The notes under the pieces: generated by a model
Seen by the model: the letters and a program-made list of their open reading frames with translations, nothing else
What the model was told of the DNA's origin: nothing
The model's database searches: none
Source of the DNA: DATAYF01 sp036272735
GTDB taxonomy: Bacteria; Chloroflexota; Ktedonobacteria; Ktedonobacterales; Ktedonobacteraceae
Assembly: GCA_036272735.1 (NCBI GenBank)
Contig: DATAYF010000065.1
Location: 1-5,647, forward strand
Reading direction: 5' to 3'
Length of the DNA stretch: 5,647 nt
Position numbers and translations under genes: made by a program
Part shown: one piece after another, positions 1 to 4,864 of the stretch
Position numbering within the stretch: the stretch's first letter is position 1
How the letters are laid out: each line of letters opens with the position of its first letter

Positions 1-201
1 CCAAGCATCAGAGTCTAACCATGAAAAATAGGGGAGCAACGAGTACAGATAGGTTTGGGTGGTCTTCGGACTCACGTGCCCACATGCCTCTTTCCCAAAC
101 ACGGTCAAAGGCATATGGAGGCGATCATGGCCGTCAAAGACTAAAAATGGGTGTTTATGCTCGACACTTTGTGGTCGAGGAGCAAGCCAGTATGAGGTCA
201 T
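1..201 (-). CDS. Probable site-specific recombinase (integrase-like), N-terminal 67 residues only
   Basis: This frame is open from an ATG at 201-199 to the left edge, where the gene is cut off. An in-frame TAG at 207-205 lies just upstream, so the start must be this ATG or a later one. AGAAGGAG (215-222) is a candidate ribosome binding site with a rather long 13-nt spacing. The protein begins MTSYWLAPRPQ. Residues around 32-67 (PLTVFGKEA...SPKTTQTYLYSLLPYFSWLD) resemble the N-terminal, SAM-like core-binding domain of tyrosine recombinases, where a 'TxxxYLxxLxxFxxWL' pattern is usual. The catalytic R/H/R/Y residues would lie beyond the window, so the enzyme class is inferred from this short pattern alone. 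A promoter-like pair and a palindrome lie directly upstream (240-280). The gene could be a chromosomal mobile-element recombinase or a remnant of one. That the frame is real is fairly likely; the family is less certain. Confidence 0.55.
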   Translation of the reverse strand, partial: MTSYWLAPRPQSVEHKHPFLVFDGHDRLHMPLTVFGKEACGHVSPKTTQTYLYSLLPYFSWLDSDAW

Positions 202-239
202 TCCCTACAATCAACTCCTTCTCGCTACTGCAAAGTAAT

Positions 240-256
240 ATACTGGCTACCAGTAT
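240..256. promoter_or_regulatory. 17-bp palindrome overlapping the -10/start region (possible operator)
   Basis: ATACTGG-CTA-CCAGTAT is a perfect inverted repeat with 7-bp arms and a 3-bp centre. It overlaps the proposed -10 and the expected transcription start of the recombinase gene, the classical place for a repressor or autoregulator site. A third copy of the half-site, CCAGTAT, occurs at 187-193 inside the first codons of that gene. The operator role is inferred. Confidence 0.4.
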
Positions 257-280
257 GTAGCAGAAAGAGCTTCTGGTCAA
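252..280 (-). promoter_or_regulatory. Putative sigma-70-type promoter of the recombinase gene
   Basis: Read on the minus strand, TTGACC (280-275; 5 of 6 to the -35 consensus) is followed after exactly 17 bp by CATACT (257-252; 4 of 6 to the -10 consensus). Transcription would start near 245, giving a leader of about 45 nt that contains the AGAAGGAG ribosome binding site. The correct spacing and the position ahead of the 201-199 ATG support the call. No experiment backs it. Confidence 0.45.
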
Positions 281-359
281 GGGGAAATCCATCAATGTTA
301 CAAAGGGGGTTACTCTATGGCGCTGGAATAGCCTCTTCTCAAAATCACGTCCACTGATC

Positions 360-611
360 GTAAGCTGGTATCGTCTACCTGAAATCGATATCAGGATATA
401 TCAGCAGCTGGAAGACCAATGCAGGACCTCCTCGATCTCGCGCCATCTGCGCAACGACCGCTGTGAGGTTGCCACCTGCGCTATTGCCGCCCAGGGCGAT
501 CCTGGAAGAATCACTATTGAGATGAGCTGCGTGCTCGGCAACCCACTGAATCGCGGCGTAGTAAGCTTTCGGTGCGGCTGGAAATTTGTGCTCGGGGTCA
601 ACCTCCGGCGG
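360..611 (-). pseudogene. Decayed alpha/beta hydrolase (acetyl-esterase/HSL type) fragment
   Basis: On the minus strand a frame runs from about 611 down with no stop until TAG at 377-375. Its translation carries DPEHKFPAAP (599-570), then A-Y-Y-A-A-I-Q-W-V-A-E-H, then the nucleophile elbow GGNSAGG (491-471). These are followed by a MARDRGG segment and QLLIYPDIDFR, with similarity continuing past the stop (TIPAY, 374-360). This is the order seen in the hormone-sensitive-lipase/acetyl-esterase group of alpha/beta hydrolases, enzymes of about 310 residues that cleave small esters. Only about 80 residues are left. An in-frame TAA at 614-612 closes the upstream side, where the HGGG oxyanion-hole segment should be. 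The catalytic Asp and His that should follow are absent. No plausible start codon or ribosome binding site precedes it. It belongs to a different hydrolase subgroup from the intact one at 2502-3335. Confidence 0.75.
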
Positions 612-646
612 TTACTCTCTTAGGGACTCTCGAAAATTAAATTGTG

Positions 647-665
647 CCAGAGCAAAAAGCTCTGG
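647..665 (-). terminator. Hairpin terminator downstream of the membrane protein gene
   Basis: CCAGAGC (647-653), loop AAAAA, GCTCTGG (659-665) form a perfect 7-bp stem. It begins 10 nt after the stop codon of the minus-strand gene that ends at 676. On that strand the stem is followed by CACAATTTAATTTT, a T-rich but imperfect tail. Position and stem strength support a Rho-independent terminator. The weak U-tract is the main doubt. Confidence 0.6.
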
Positions 666-675
666 TTCCCCCATC

Positions 676-1128
676 CTAATCGAAATATTCTAGCTTGTCA
701 CGCACCAGCAGATACATAATAAGCAGCACTATCCCCCCACCAACAATCGTTCCGAGCAGATATCCGAATGATCCGCTGCTACCCAATAGCGTGAAGATCC
801 GAAGCACAATACTCCCAATAAACATCCCAAGCAAGAGATAATAGCCCCACTTTTTCCAGCGCCACATTCCCACTATAGCGACGATAACCAGAACATTAAA
901 AATGATACCGACGATATCCAGAGCGCTTATCGTCTTCACAACTCCCAGCCCGATAAACGTGAGGATCAGCAACAGTACATTCACTATGCCAGCCACCACC
1001 AACCAGGTTGTCAAACAGCCGCCACGATCTGGTTTATAATCGTCTACCGCAGATGAGCTACTCTGCCGATACCCTGTAGATGAAGATTGAGTTCCGCTAT
1101 CTGACCAGTTCCATCTGTCATTAGACAT
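676..1128 (-). CDS. Four-helix membrane protein of unknown function, 150 residues
   Basis: An ATG at 1128 is preferred because GAGAGG (1138-1143) sits 9 nt upstream; a TTG two codons earlier (1134) would leave only 3 nt. The first ~36 residues are hydrophilic and rich in Ser, Asp and Gln, and probably cytoplasmic. Four hydrophobic stretches follow at about residues 39-63, 70-89, 96-116 and 123-142. A basic aromatic loop, MWRWKKWGYYL (88-98), lies between helices 2 and 3, and the tail is short and charged (RDKLEYFD). There is no signal peptide or lipobox; Cys38 sits just before helix 1 without the right context. The W-K-K-W-G-x-Y loop recurs in small uncharacterised integral membrane proteins of many bacteria, but I cannot assign a function. 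The gene appears to be monocistronic and is followed by the hairpin at 647-665. Confidence 0.85.
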   Translation of the reverse strand: MSNDRWNWSDSGTQSSSTGYRQSSSSAVDDYKPDRGGCLTTWLVVAGIVNVLLLILTFIGLGVVKTISALDIVGIIFNVLVIVAIVGMWRWKKWGYYLLLGMFIGSIVLRIFTLLGSSGSFGYLLGTIVGGGIVLLIMYLLVRDKLEYFD

Positions 1129-1186
1129 GAACAAGCACCTCTCTTGATAAATGTTACAAATGTGCTGTCAACAGTATTCGCTACCA

Positions 1187-1206
1187 TTTTTCCTATAAAG
1201 GAAAAA
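1187..1206. repeat. Perfect 20-bp inverted repeat (8-bp arms)
   Basis: TTTTTCCT-ATAA-AGGAAAAA pairs perfectly over 8 bp with a 4-nt loop. It lies 59 bp upstream of the start codon of the membrane protein gene. It could be a regulator binding site or, on either strand, a short hairpin ending in T residues. The sequence does not show which. Confidence 0.5.
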
Positions 1207-1209
1207 CTT

Positions 1210-1226
1210 CTTCTATGCTTCTATGC
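1210..1226. repeat. Tandem octamer, two copies plus one base
   Basis: CTTCTATG occurs twice back to back (1210-1217, 1218-1225) and the next base repeats the first. It lies immediately beside the 1187-1206 palindrome in the upstream region of the membrane protein gene. It may be a replication-slippage product. Confidence 0.5.
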
Positions 1227-1364
1227 AAGGCATATCTGCTCCATCTTGTAAAACTATTCCTAATTTCCTCCTACTTGTCAGGTTAAAAAGAGTGAGAGCG
1301 AATATGAGAGCCTGAAATTTACAGATGTTCTTGGGATAATTAATTCTTTCTGAGTTCCTAAATG

Positions 1365-1377
1365 GTTCTGTCAGAAC
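1365..1377. repeat. GTTCTG-T-CAGAAC palindrome at the presumed left IS end
   Basis: A perfect 6-bp-arm inverted repeat with a single central base lies within the proposed terminal sequence. A second inverted repeat, TGAGTTC (1351-1357) with GAACTCA (1374-1380), overlaps it and reaches into the flank. Together they may form part of a transposase recognition end. The family attribution rests on the first nine bases only. Confidence 0.3.
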
Positions 1378-1458
1378 TCAAACACTATCTTGGCAAAACG
1401 GCTCCACGTCTGTTATGCTCATCATCTCAAAAGAACGTTGAACAAGGAGTGTTGGCGA

Positions 1459-1677
1459 ATGGACTGTCCTCATTGCGCTGCTACGACTATAAGAAAACGG
1501 GCAAAGAAAACCCAACCGGGTTATGTACCATGCTTTTGCCTCACGTGCCAATACGTTTTGAATGAACGAACTGGCACCCCTTTCAATGATCTCGAATTTC
1601 CCACCGACATCGTGCTGCTTGTATTTTTTTGGCACCGACGATACACGTTGTGTTATTTGCCCTTAAAAATGGCGGAT
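1459..1677 (+). pseudogene. IS6-type transposase, N-terminal fragment with zinc ribbon
   Basis: The start is the ATG at 1459, preceded by AAGGAG (1444-1449) at 9-nt spacing. The protein opens with MDCPHC and then C-F-C-L-T-C, giving a CxxC (residues 3-6) and CxxC (27-30) zinc ribbon. NERTGTPFNDLEFPTDIVLL (35-54) and a W-H-R-R-Y-T-L segment follow. This matches the opening of the zinc-ribbon IS6-type transposases common in Chloroflexota, where 'FNERTGTPFN..PTD...LxxLWRLRYKLSLRDLAEMF' is usual. Recognisable similarity fades at about residues 66-73. The DDE catalytic domain of this ~230-residue enzyme is missing. The reading frame stays open to 2295, but the sequence past 1680 does not resemble a transposase and is partly a shadow of the ISL3 piece. 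The intact start and ribosome binding site mean that a chimeric protein might still be made. Confidence 0.7.
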
Positions 1678-1767
1678 TGGCGCGAGATAAAATGGCGCAG
1701 AACCTCTATAAGTCGGCTTCATCACATCAGGAAGGATGCCAAGAGCCTCGTGCCACATAAAATGGCG
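1666..1767 (+). repeat. Three spaced copies of AAAATGGCG
   Basis: AAAATGGCG occurs at 1666-1674, 1689-1697 and 1759-1767; the last two share the longer ATAAAATGGCG. All have the same orientation, with start spacings of 23 and 70 bp. They sit in the unassigned DNA between the two transposase pieces. Subterminal transposase-binding repeats of an insertion sequence end are one possible explanation, but this is inferred. Confidence 0.45.
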
Positions 1768-1888
1768 GTGCTTTTTCCCGCTCACAGATCGGGGTTCCGA
1801 CAGAAAAGCCCTTCAAAAATCCGCGAAAGGATTGGTAGGCAAGAACAACGTCTGATTGTTTCCGCTTCTTCGATTCCCTTGACATTGA

Positions 1889-2518
1889 CACTGGCGTCAA
1901 CCTTTATACTTCTTATCCTACCTGACTGTGAGATGGAACCAGGGGTGCCACAACGTCGCCCAGTTGTACGAGGAAATTGTCGCTCAGGGATATACGGGTA
2001 CGCAGCGGACGCTTTAGATGAGGCTTCGTCCCTTTCGTCAGCAAGTCGCACGCCCTGTCTCCAAACAGACAGTCATCTGGGACAAACCCCCTTCTTCCCG
2101 AAGCGTTGCGCTCATGATGGTGAGGCCAGAACAAAGCCGTACGAGAGAGCAAGCGGCCTATCTGGATCAGCTCATCCAGTGCAACAAGACCATCGCTGTC
2201 GTGTTCACGCTTGCGCAAGACTTTGGCCGTCTTCTACGCAAGCGCGAGGGGCAAGTGCGTCTGGAGCAATGGAAAGCAGCCGTCCGGGCCAGTGACATCG
2301 CGGAACTGATCGGCTTTGTCGATGGGCTTGCCGACGATGCGGAGGCCGTAGCTAATGGGTGCACCGCGTCTTGGAGTAATGGAATAGTCGAAGGGTTCGT
2401 GAATAAAGTGAAGTGGATCAAGCGGAACGCCTATGGACAAGCAGGCTTCCCGCTGCTCCAACGCCGTGTGTTGCTCCACCCAACTCACGAGACCCGCTCG
2501 TTTAGACACGTGAGCTAG
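1889..2518 (+). pseudogene. ISL3-type transposase, C-terminal fragment with internal stop
   Basis: One frame is open from 1889 (after stops at 1880 and 1886) to a TAG at 2015-2017, then from 2018 to the stop at 2516-2518. The first part has SYLTVRWNQGCHNVAQLYEE, typical of the segment after the HTH insertion of large ISL3-type transposases. The second part (166 residues from the 2018 ATG) has VIWDKPPSSR, MMVRPEQ, YLDQLIQ and VVFTLAQDF. It then has WSNGIVEGFVNKVKWIKRNAYG, ending QRRVLLHP. The glutamate of WSNGIVEG (residue 125 of the second part) would be the last residue of the DDE triad. The two aspartates and the N-terminal zinc finger are missing, so the enzyme cannot be active. Intact relatives are about 500 residues or more. 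The TAG replaces one sense codon without a frame change. The 2018 ATG has no obvious ribosome binding site. The 3' end overlaps the converging hydrolase gene by 17 bp. Confidence 0.85.
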
Positions 2519-3335
2519 ATGAACTGATCAGGGAGGTTTTCAGGAACTCAAGCGTCCTTTGAATGATCTCACGCGAACGTGCAACGTCATCTAGGATATC
2601 AAAAGCATGCTGCCCGCCTGGATGGGTCATAAAATCGAGCGTCACGTTCTTCGCACTTGCCTCTTTGATGAAGTGGTCGATAGTGGCATTGAGTTCAGGG
2701 AAATCGAGACCTGCTCTGGTAATCAACATCGGGGCCAGCTTCTCTGCGGACTCCTCCAGATAGGTCGGCGCTGAAAATTCACGTACTTCCTCCTCTGTCA
2801 AATGCCAATGAACTTTCAGTGGCTCTAAGTCGAGCGGCCCGTAATAGGCAACCAGACACTTTACAAATGAGGGAGTACCACGCAGTGCAGAGCGGACACC
2901 AAGAGGAACCCCGGCAGAACCGGCCCAGATAGCCAGCCTTTCTTTATCAATCTGCAACTCAAGAGCATGTTCACGCACGTATGCGACGAGTTCATCAACA
3001 TCTCCGCCAACGTCTTTGAGAGAGGTATGCTCATCAGGAGAGCGATGATTGAACGTGATGGCAATGAAACCACTGGCAGCGATGAACTGTGCCCACGAGA
3101 CATATTGCCCACTGTCCTTGATATGTTTTACCAGTTCGGCTGGTCCTAGACCATGCACAAAGACAACCGCTGGGCGCTGTTCCCCATCCCGCATGTCCGC
3201 AGGATAGTAGACATCTAGCAGGAGGTCTCTCTCTTCCATAGTTTTGTAGACACGGTTCTTCGCGACTCTGCTTTGCTCCATCCCAGCAATCTCATACACA
3301 ATCCGCTTTTTCTGCAACTCATTGAAGTCTGCCAT
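2502..3335 (-). CDS. Alpha/beta hydrolase (dienelactone-hydrolase-like fold), 277 residues
   Basis: The start is an ATG at 3335 with GGAG (3346-3349) 10 nt upstream. There is no signal peptide, so a cytoplasmic enzyme is likely. Visible motifs are LDVYYP (40-45), the oxyanion segment VVFVHGLGP (57-65), the nucleophile elbow AGSAG with Ser140, a candidate acid in LITRAGLDF (Asp211) and HPGGQHAFD with His243. The catalytic triad is therefore complete. The layout fits prolyl-oligopeptidase/dienelactone-hydrolase-like hydrolases that act on small esters or lactones; the substrate cannot be read from the sequence. The family-like part ends near REIIQRTLEFLKTSL (about residue 269). The last residues, ISSSSSRV, are encoded where the gene runs into the ISL3 remnant, so the tail is probably acquired. 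It stands alone, with a possible promoter at 3429-3457. Confidence 0.88.
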   Translation of the reverse strand: MADFNELQKKRIVYEIAGMEQSRVAKNRVYKTMEERDLLLDVYYPADMRDGEQRPAVVFVHGLGPAELVKHIKDSGQYVSWAQFIAASGFIAITFNHRSPDEHTSLKDVGGDVDELVAYVREHALELQIDKERLAIWAGSAGVPLGVRSALRGTPSFVKCLVAYYGPLDLEPLKVHWHLTEEEVREFSAPTYLEESAEKLAPMLITRAGLDFPELNATIDHFIKEASAKNVTLDFMTHPGGQHAFDILDDVARSREIIQRTLEFLKTSLISSSSSRV

Positions 3336-3380
3336 GCTCTATGGACTCCATTTCTACTCGTATCAGCATACATTTTTCTC

Positions 3381-3401
3381 TTGAAAGTGCTTCAACACTT
3401 T
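3381..3401. repeat. Overlapping inverted repeats in the hydrolase leader
   Basis: AAAGTG (3384-3389) pairs with CACTTT (3396-3401) around CTTCAA. TTGAA (3381-3385) pairs with TTCAA (3391-3395). The two pairings are mutually exclusive. They lie between the proposed promoter and the hydrolase start codon, so they could be an operator or a leader hairpin. The arms are short. Confidence 0.3.
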
Positions 3402-3428
3402 ATCCGTGTTTCCAAATACTCCTTTAAC

Positions 3429-3457
3429 AGCATATGATATATGTGGAGTGAGGTCAA
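3429..3457 (-). promoter_or_regulatory. Putative promoter of the alpha/beta hydrolase gene
   Basis: On the minus strand TTGACC (3457-3452) is followed after exactly 17 bp by TATGCT (3434-3429). These match the -35 and -10 consensus at 5 of 6 and 4 of 6. Transcription would start near 3421, giving a leader of about 85 nt containing the inverted repeats at 3381-3401. Not experimentally supported. Confidence 0.4.
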
Positions 3458-3511
3458 CTATGAGAAAATTTACAAGACGTTTGATGAGTTACCATTTCTA
3501 GCAAGCAGACA

Positions 3512-3540
3512 CACCGCACCCACGGATTGCGCAACGAGAT
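3512..3540. repeat. Imperfect 29-bp direct repeat, copy 1
   Basis: This copy aligns without gaps to 3732-3760, offset 220 bp, with 23 of 29 identical bases. The core CCCACG-NN-TTGCGCAACGAG (3519-3538) matches at 18 of 20 positions and includes the 8-bp palindrome TTGCGCAA. On the minus strand it translates in one frame as HLVAQSVGAV. Confidence 0.5.
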
Positions 3541-3694
3541 GGAATAGCTGAACAGTTTTTGCATCGTTTCCCACGAGACTGTTCTTCCCATCTGGTCTCC
3601 CTGTGTGTTTTTCGCAAAAAGAGACGTCGTACCAGATAACGAAAGGAAAAATTGTAAACTGCGGGGAAGGAAATGGCATCAGACCGGCGTAAAA

Positions 3695-3722
3695 TACAGC
3701 ATCCCTGTAGTATCCTCTACAG
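3695..3722. repeat. Alternative small hairpins TACAG/CTGTA(G)/CTACAG
   Basis: CTGTAG (3705-3710) pairs perfectly with CTACAG (3717-3722) over a 6-nt loop. TACAG (3695-3699) can instead pair with CTGTA (3705-3709). On the minus strand the second hairpin is followed by TTTTA, so it could be a weak terminator for the regulator gene, but it lies about 140 nt past that gene's stop. Confidence 0.25.
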
Positions 3723-3731
3723 TACCAAAAC

Positions 3732-3760
3732 CACTGTGCCCACGACTTGCGCAACGAGGT
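3732..3760. repeat. Imperfect 29-bp direct repeat, copy 2
   Basis: Partner of 3512-3540. In the equivalent minus-strand frame it reads NLVAQVVGTV, preceded by L-Y and followed by V-L-V-L and a stop. The two copies are therefore also alike as peptides (HLVAQSVGAV against NLVAQVVGTV). They could be duplicated remnants of one gene end, but the stretch is short. Confidence 0.5.
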
Positions 3761-3863
3761 TGTAGAGGAGCGCCGCAGAGCAACCTGCTGGTGAAGCGGG
3801 AGCAGGCCACAGCGCAATGCTGAAGCATATGAGCAGGGAATGCTACACGCCTCTGTTCTCTCT

Positions 3864-4724
3864 TTAGGTGAGCAATTTGCGTTCGACTCCTGGCTGGTCA
3901 GAATCTTTCAGCAATCGTTGCAGTTTGGTGCGTGTCATCGCGTTCGGCATGTAAAGGGAGACTCTCACATCGGGATCGCTGAGGACCTGCAAGATGAGAT
4001 GCTGGAACTCCAGGTGCCCCAGTGTTGCATGCTCCATGATCTTGTCGCTAGAAAGCTCGCGAGGTGCATCGTGCTCCTGCCACCATCGACAAAATTCAGG
4101 ACTGACTTGCTTGAGGGCCTCAATCAGTTCTTCAAACCACTCATCGCCAGATGAGCTCGCGCTGGTTGCACGAAACTCTGCGAGCAGCCCCCGCGCCATC
4201 TGCTCCCAATGGGAGAAGTATTCCCGCATCATCGGATCGGTAAAGAAGCGCCAAACCAGGTTGCGCTCGTAGGGAATTGATGCTGCCGAAATGGCAAGGA
4301 CCCTCTCGGCAGCGTTGTTCCAGGCCAGATAGTCAAACCGTCGTCCCATGACATACACCGGAGCTGGCTCCAGATCAGAAAGCATCTGTCGGAGCACGGG
4401 GCTGATGTGCTCTTGCAAAGGGGGAGTTTGAGGAGGAAGGGATTGCCCGGCAAGCAGAAACAAATGCCGACGTTCATTCGGCGTGAGCCTGAGCGCCTGG
4501 GCCAGACTTTCCAGCACCTGTACTGACGGGTGGATGTTGCGCCCCTGTTCCAGCCAGATGTACCAGGAGGTGCCAATGTTGGCAAGCTGCGCAACCTCTT
4601 CTCGGCGCAAGCCTGGTGTTCGCCTGCGCAGGCCGGGTGGCAACCCGACCTCAGCGGGCGAAAGATGCGCTCGTTGCTTGCGTAAAAAATCGGCGAGGGC
4701 CAGCCGCCGTTCGTGCTCATTCAT
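3864..4724 (-). CDS. XRE-family regulator with MmyB-like ligand-binding domain (MLTR type), 286 residues
   Basis: The start is an ATG at 4724, preceded by AGAAGGGG (4730-4737) at 5-nt spacing. The N-terminus has a Cro/C1-type helix-turn-helix: RRTPGLRREEVAQLANIG (34-51), then TSWYIWLEQGR (52-62) and LESLAQALRLTPNERRHLFLLAG (71-93). About residues 103-275 form a PAS-like ligand pocket domain with the landmarks VYVMGRRFDYLAWNNAAERVL (123-143), NLVWRFFTDP (155-164) and W-x-x-M-A-R-G-L-L-A-E-F-R (173-185). LDxxAWNxAA and NxxxxxFxDP are hallmarks of MmyB-like regulators, whose pocket in a Chloroflexus relative was reported to hold a fatty-acid-like ligand. The length is normal for the family. Such regulators often sit next to, and divergent from, an oxidoreductase, exactly as here, so the likely role is to control itself and the neighbouring dehydrogenase in response to a small lipophilic molecule. 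The ligand is unknown. Confidence 0.9.
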   Translation of the reverse strand: MNEHERRLALADFLRKQRAHLSPAEVGLPPGLRRRTPGLRREEVAQLANIGTSWYIWLEQGRNIHPSVQVLESLAQALRLTPNERRHLFLLAGQSLPPQTPPLQEHISPVLRQMLSDLEPAPVYVMGRRFDYLAWNNAAERVLAISAASIPYERNLVWRFFTDPMMREYFSHWEQMARGLLAEFRATSASSSGDEWFEELIEALKQVSPEFCRWWQEHDAPRELSSDKIMEHATLGHLEFQHLILQVLSDPDVRVSLYMPNAMTRTKLQRLLKDSDQPGVERKLLT

Positions 4725-4864
4725 TGAAACCCCTTCTGTTTCTGCTCATCCTGGTAGTCAGAGACCTATGATCAAGAAACCCTGGTCCTGGGATCATACA
4801 AAGAGCATACTCAAGGAGCGCATCTGCGTCAAGTAAGAAGTATGAACAGAAGGAGATCAGACAG
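4725..4864. promoter_or_regulatory. Divergent regulatory spacer of regulator and oxidoreductase
   Basis: These 140 bp must hold both outward promoters. TATGATC (4767-4773) and GATCATA (4792-4798) form a perfect 7-bp inverted repeat with an 18-bp spacer, so TATGAT, one base from the -10 consensus, is present on each strand. No good -35 hexamer lies 16-18 bp upstream of either, so the arms may instead be regulator half-sites. CCTGGT is repeated at 4750-4755 and 4781-4786, and a third CCTGG lies at 4787-4791. The role as a shared operator is inferred from the divergent layout. Confidence 0.45.

Larger units (their letters stand above)
1129..1363. other. AT-rich gene-free stretch between membrane protein gene and transposon remnant
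   Basis: No frame with a plausible start and ribosome binding site is seen on either strand. The stretch must hold the promoter of the minus-strand membrane protein gene. A perfect -35 hexamer, TTGACA, lies at 1171-1166 on the minus strand, but the best -10 at 16-bp spacing (TATCAA, 1149-1144) abuts the ribosome binding site, so I do not call a promoter. It also contains the palindrome at 1187-1206 and the octamer repeat at 1210-1226. Confidence 0.5.
1364..2518 (+). mobile_element. Transposon graveyard: IS6-type head and ISL3-type tail
   Basis: Two incomplete transposase genes of different families lie in the same direction, separated by about 210 bp of unrecognised DNA. The left boundary is suggested by GGTTCTGTC at 1364-1372, similar to the terminal repeats of IS6-family elements (commonly starting GGTTCTGT), 95 bp before the IS6-type start codon. 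No matching right-end repeat and no target duplication could be found. The right side ends within the 3' end of the hydrolase gene. Both pieces lack most of their catalytic domain, so the region is not expected to be autonomously mobile. Confidence 0.65.
3458..3863. other. Gene-poor stretch between hydrolase and regulator genes
   Basis: About 400 bp with no frame I can defend as a gene. The longest, on the minus strand (3470-3817), has no recognisable domain, an odd composition rich in Arg, Ser and Trp, and no good ribosome binding site. The stretch contains an imperfect 29-bp direct repeat and small alternative hairpins (3695-3722). It may be decayed coding sequence or an old insertion site. 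Confidence 0.5.

Noticed and set aside
21..623. Plus-strand frame open from 21 to 260 and, after one stop, from 261 to 623.
   Set aside because: Its left part is antisense to the recombinase-like frame, and its right part is antisense to the esterase fragment. It has no good ribosome binding site and no recognisable domain, so it is treated as a shadow.
1144..1171. TTGACA with TATCAA at 16 bp as the promoter of the membrane protein gene.
   Set aside because: The start would fall about 9 nt before the ATG and overlap the ribosome binding site, although the -35 hexamer is perfect.
1741..1747. AAGAGCC, which could be read as the right-hand end of an ISL3-type element (GGCTCTT on the other strand).
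   Set aside because: The element would have to extend to the left, away from the ISL3 coding piece. Seven bases are too few, and no partner repeat was found.
1678..2295. Continuation of the IS6-type frame as a long hybrid protein.
   Set aside because: After about 1677 the translation has no transposase character, and from 1889 it is out of frame with the real ISL3 sequence. It is noted as a possible product but not called as a gene.
3470..3817. Minus-strand 115-codon frame in the gene-poor spacer.
   Set aside because: It has no ribosome binding site, no domain and an unnatural composition, and a 29-bp repeat runs through its two ends.
3817..3828. ATGC-TGAA-GCAT hairpin after the regulator gene as a terminator.
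   Set aside because: It has only four base pairs and no T-tract on the minus strand, too weak to call.
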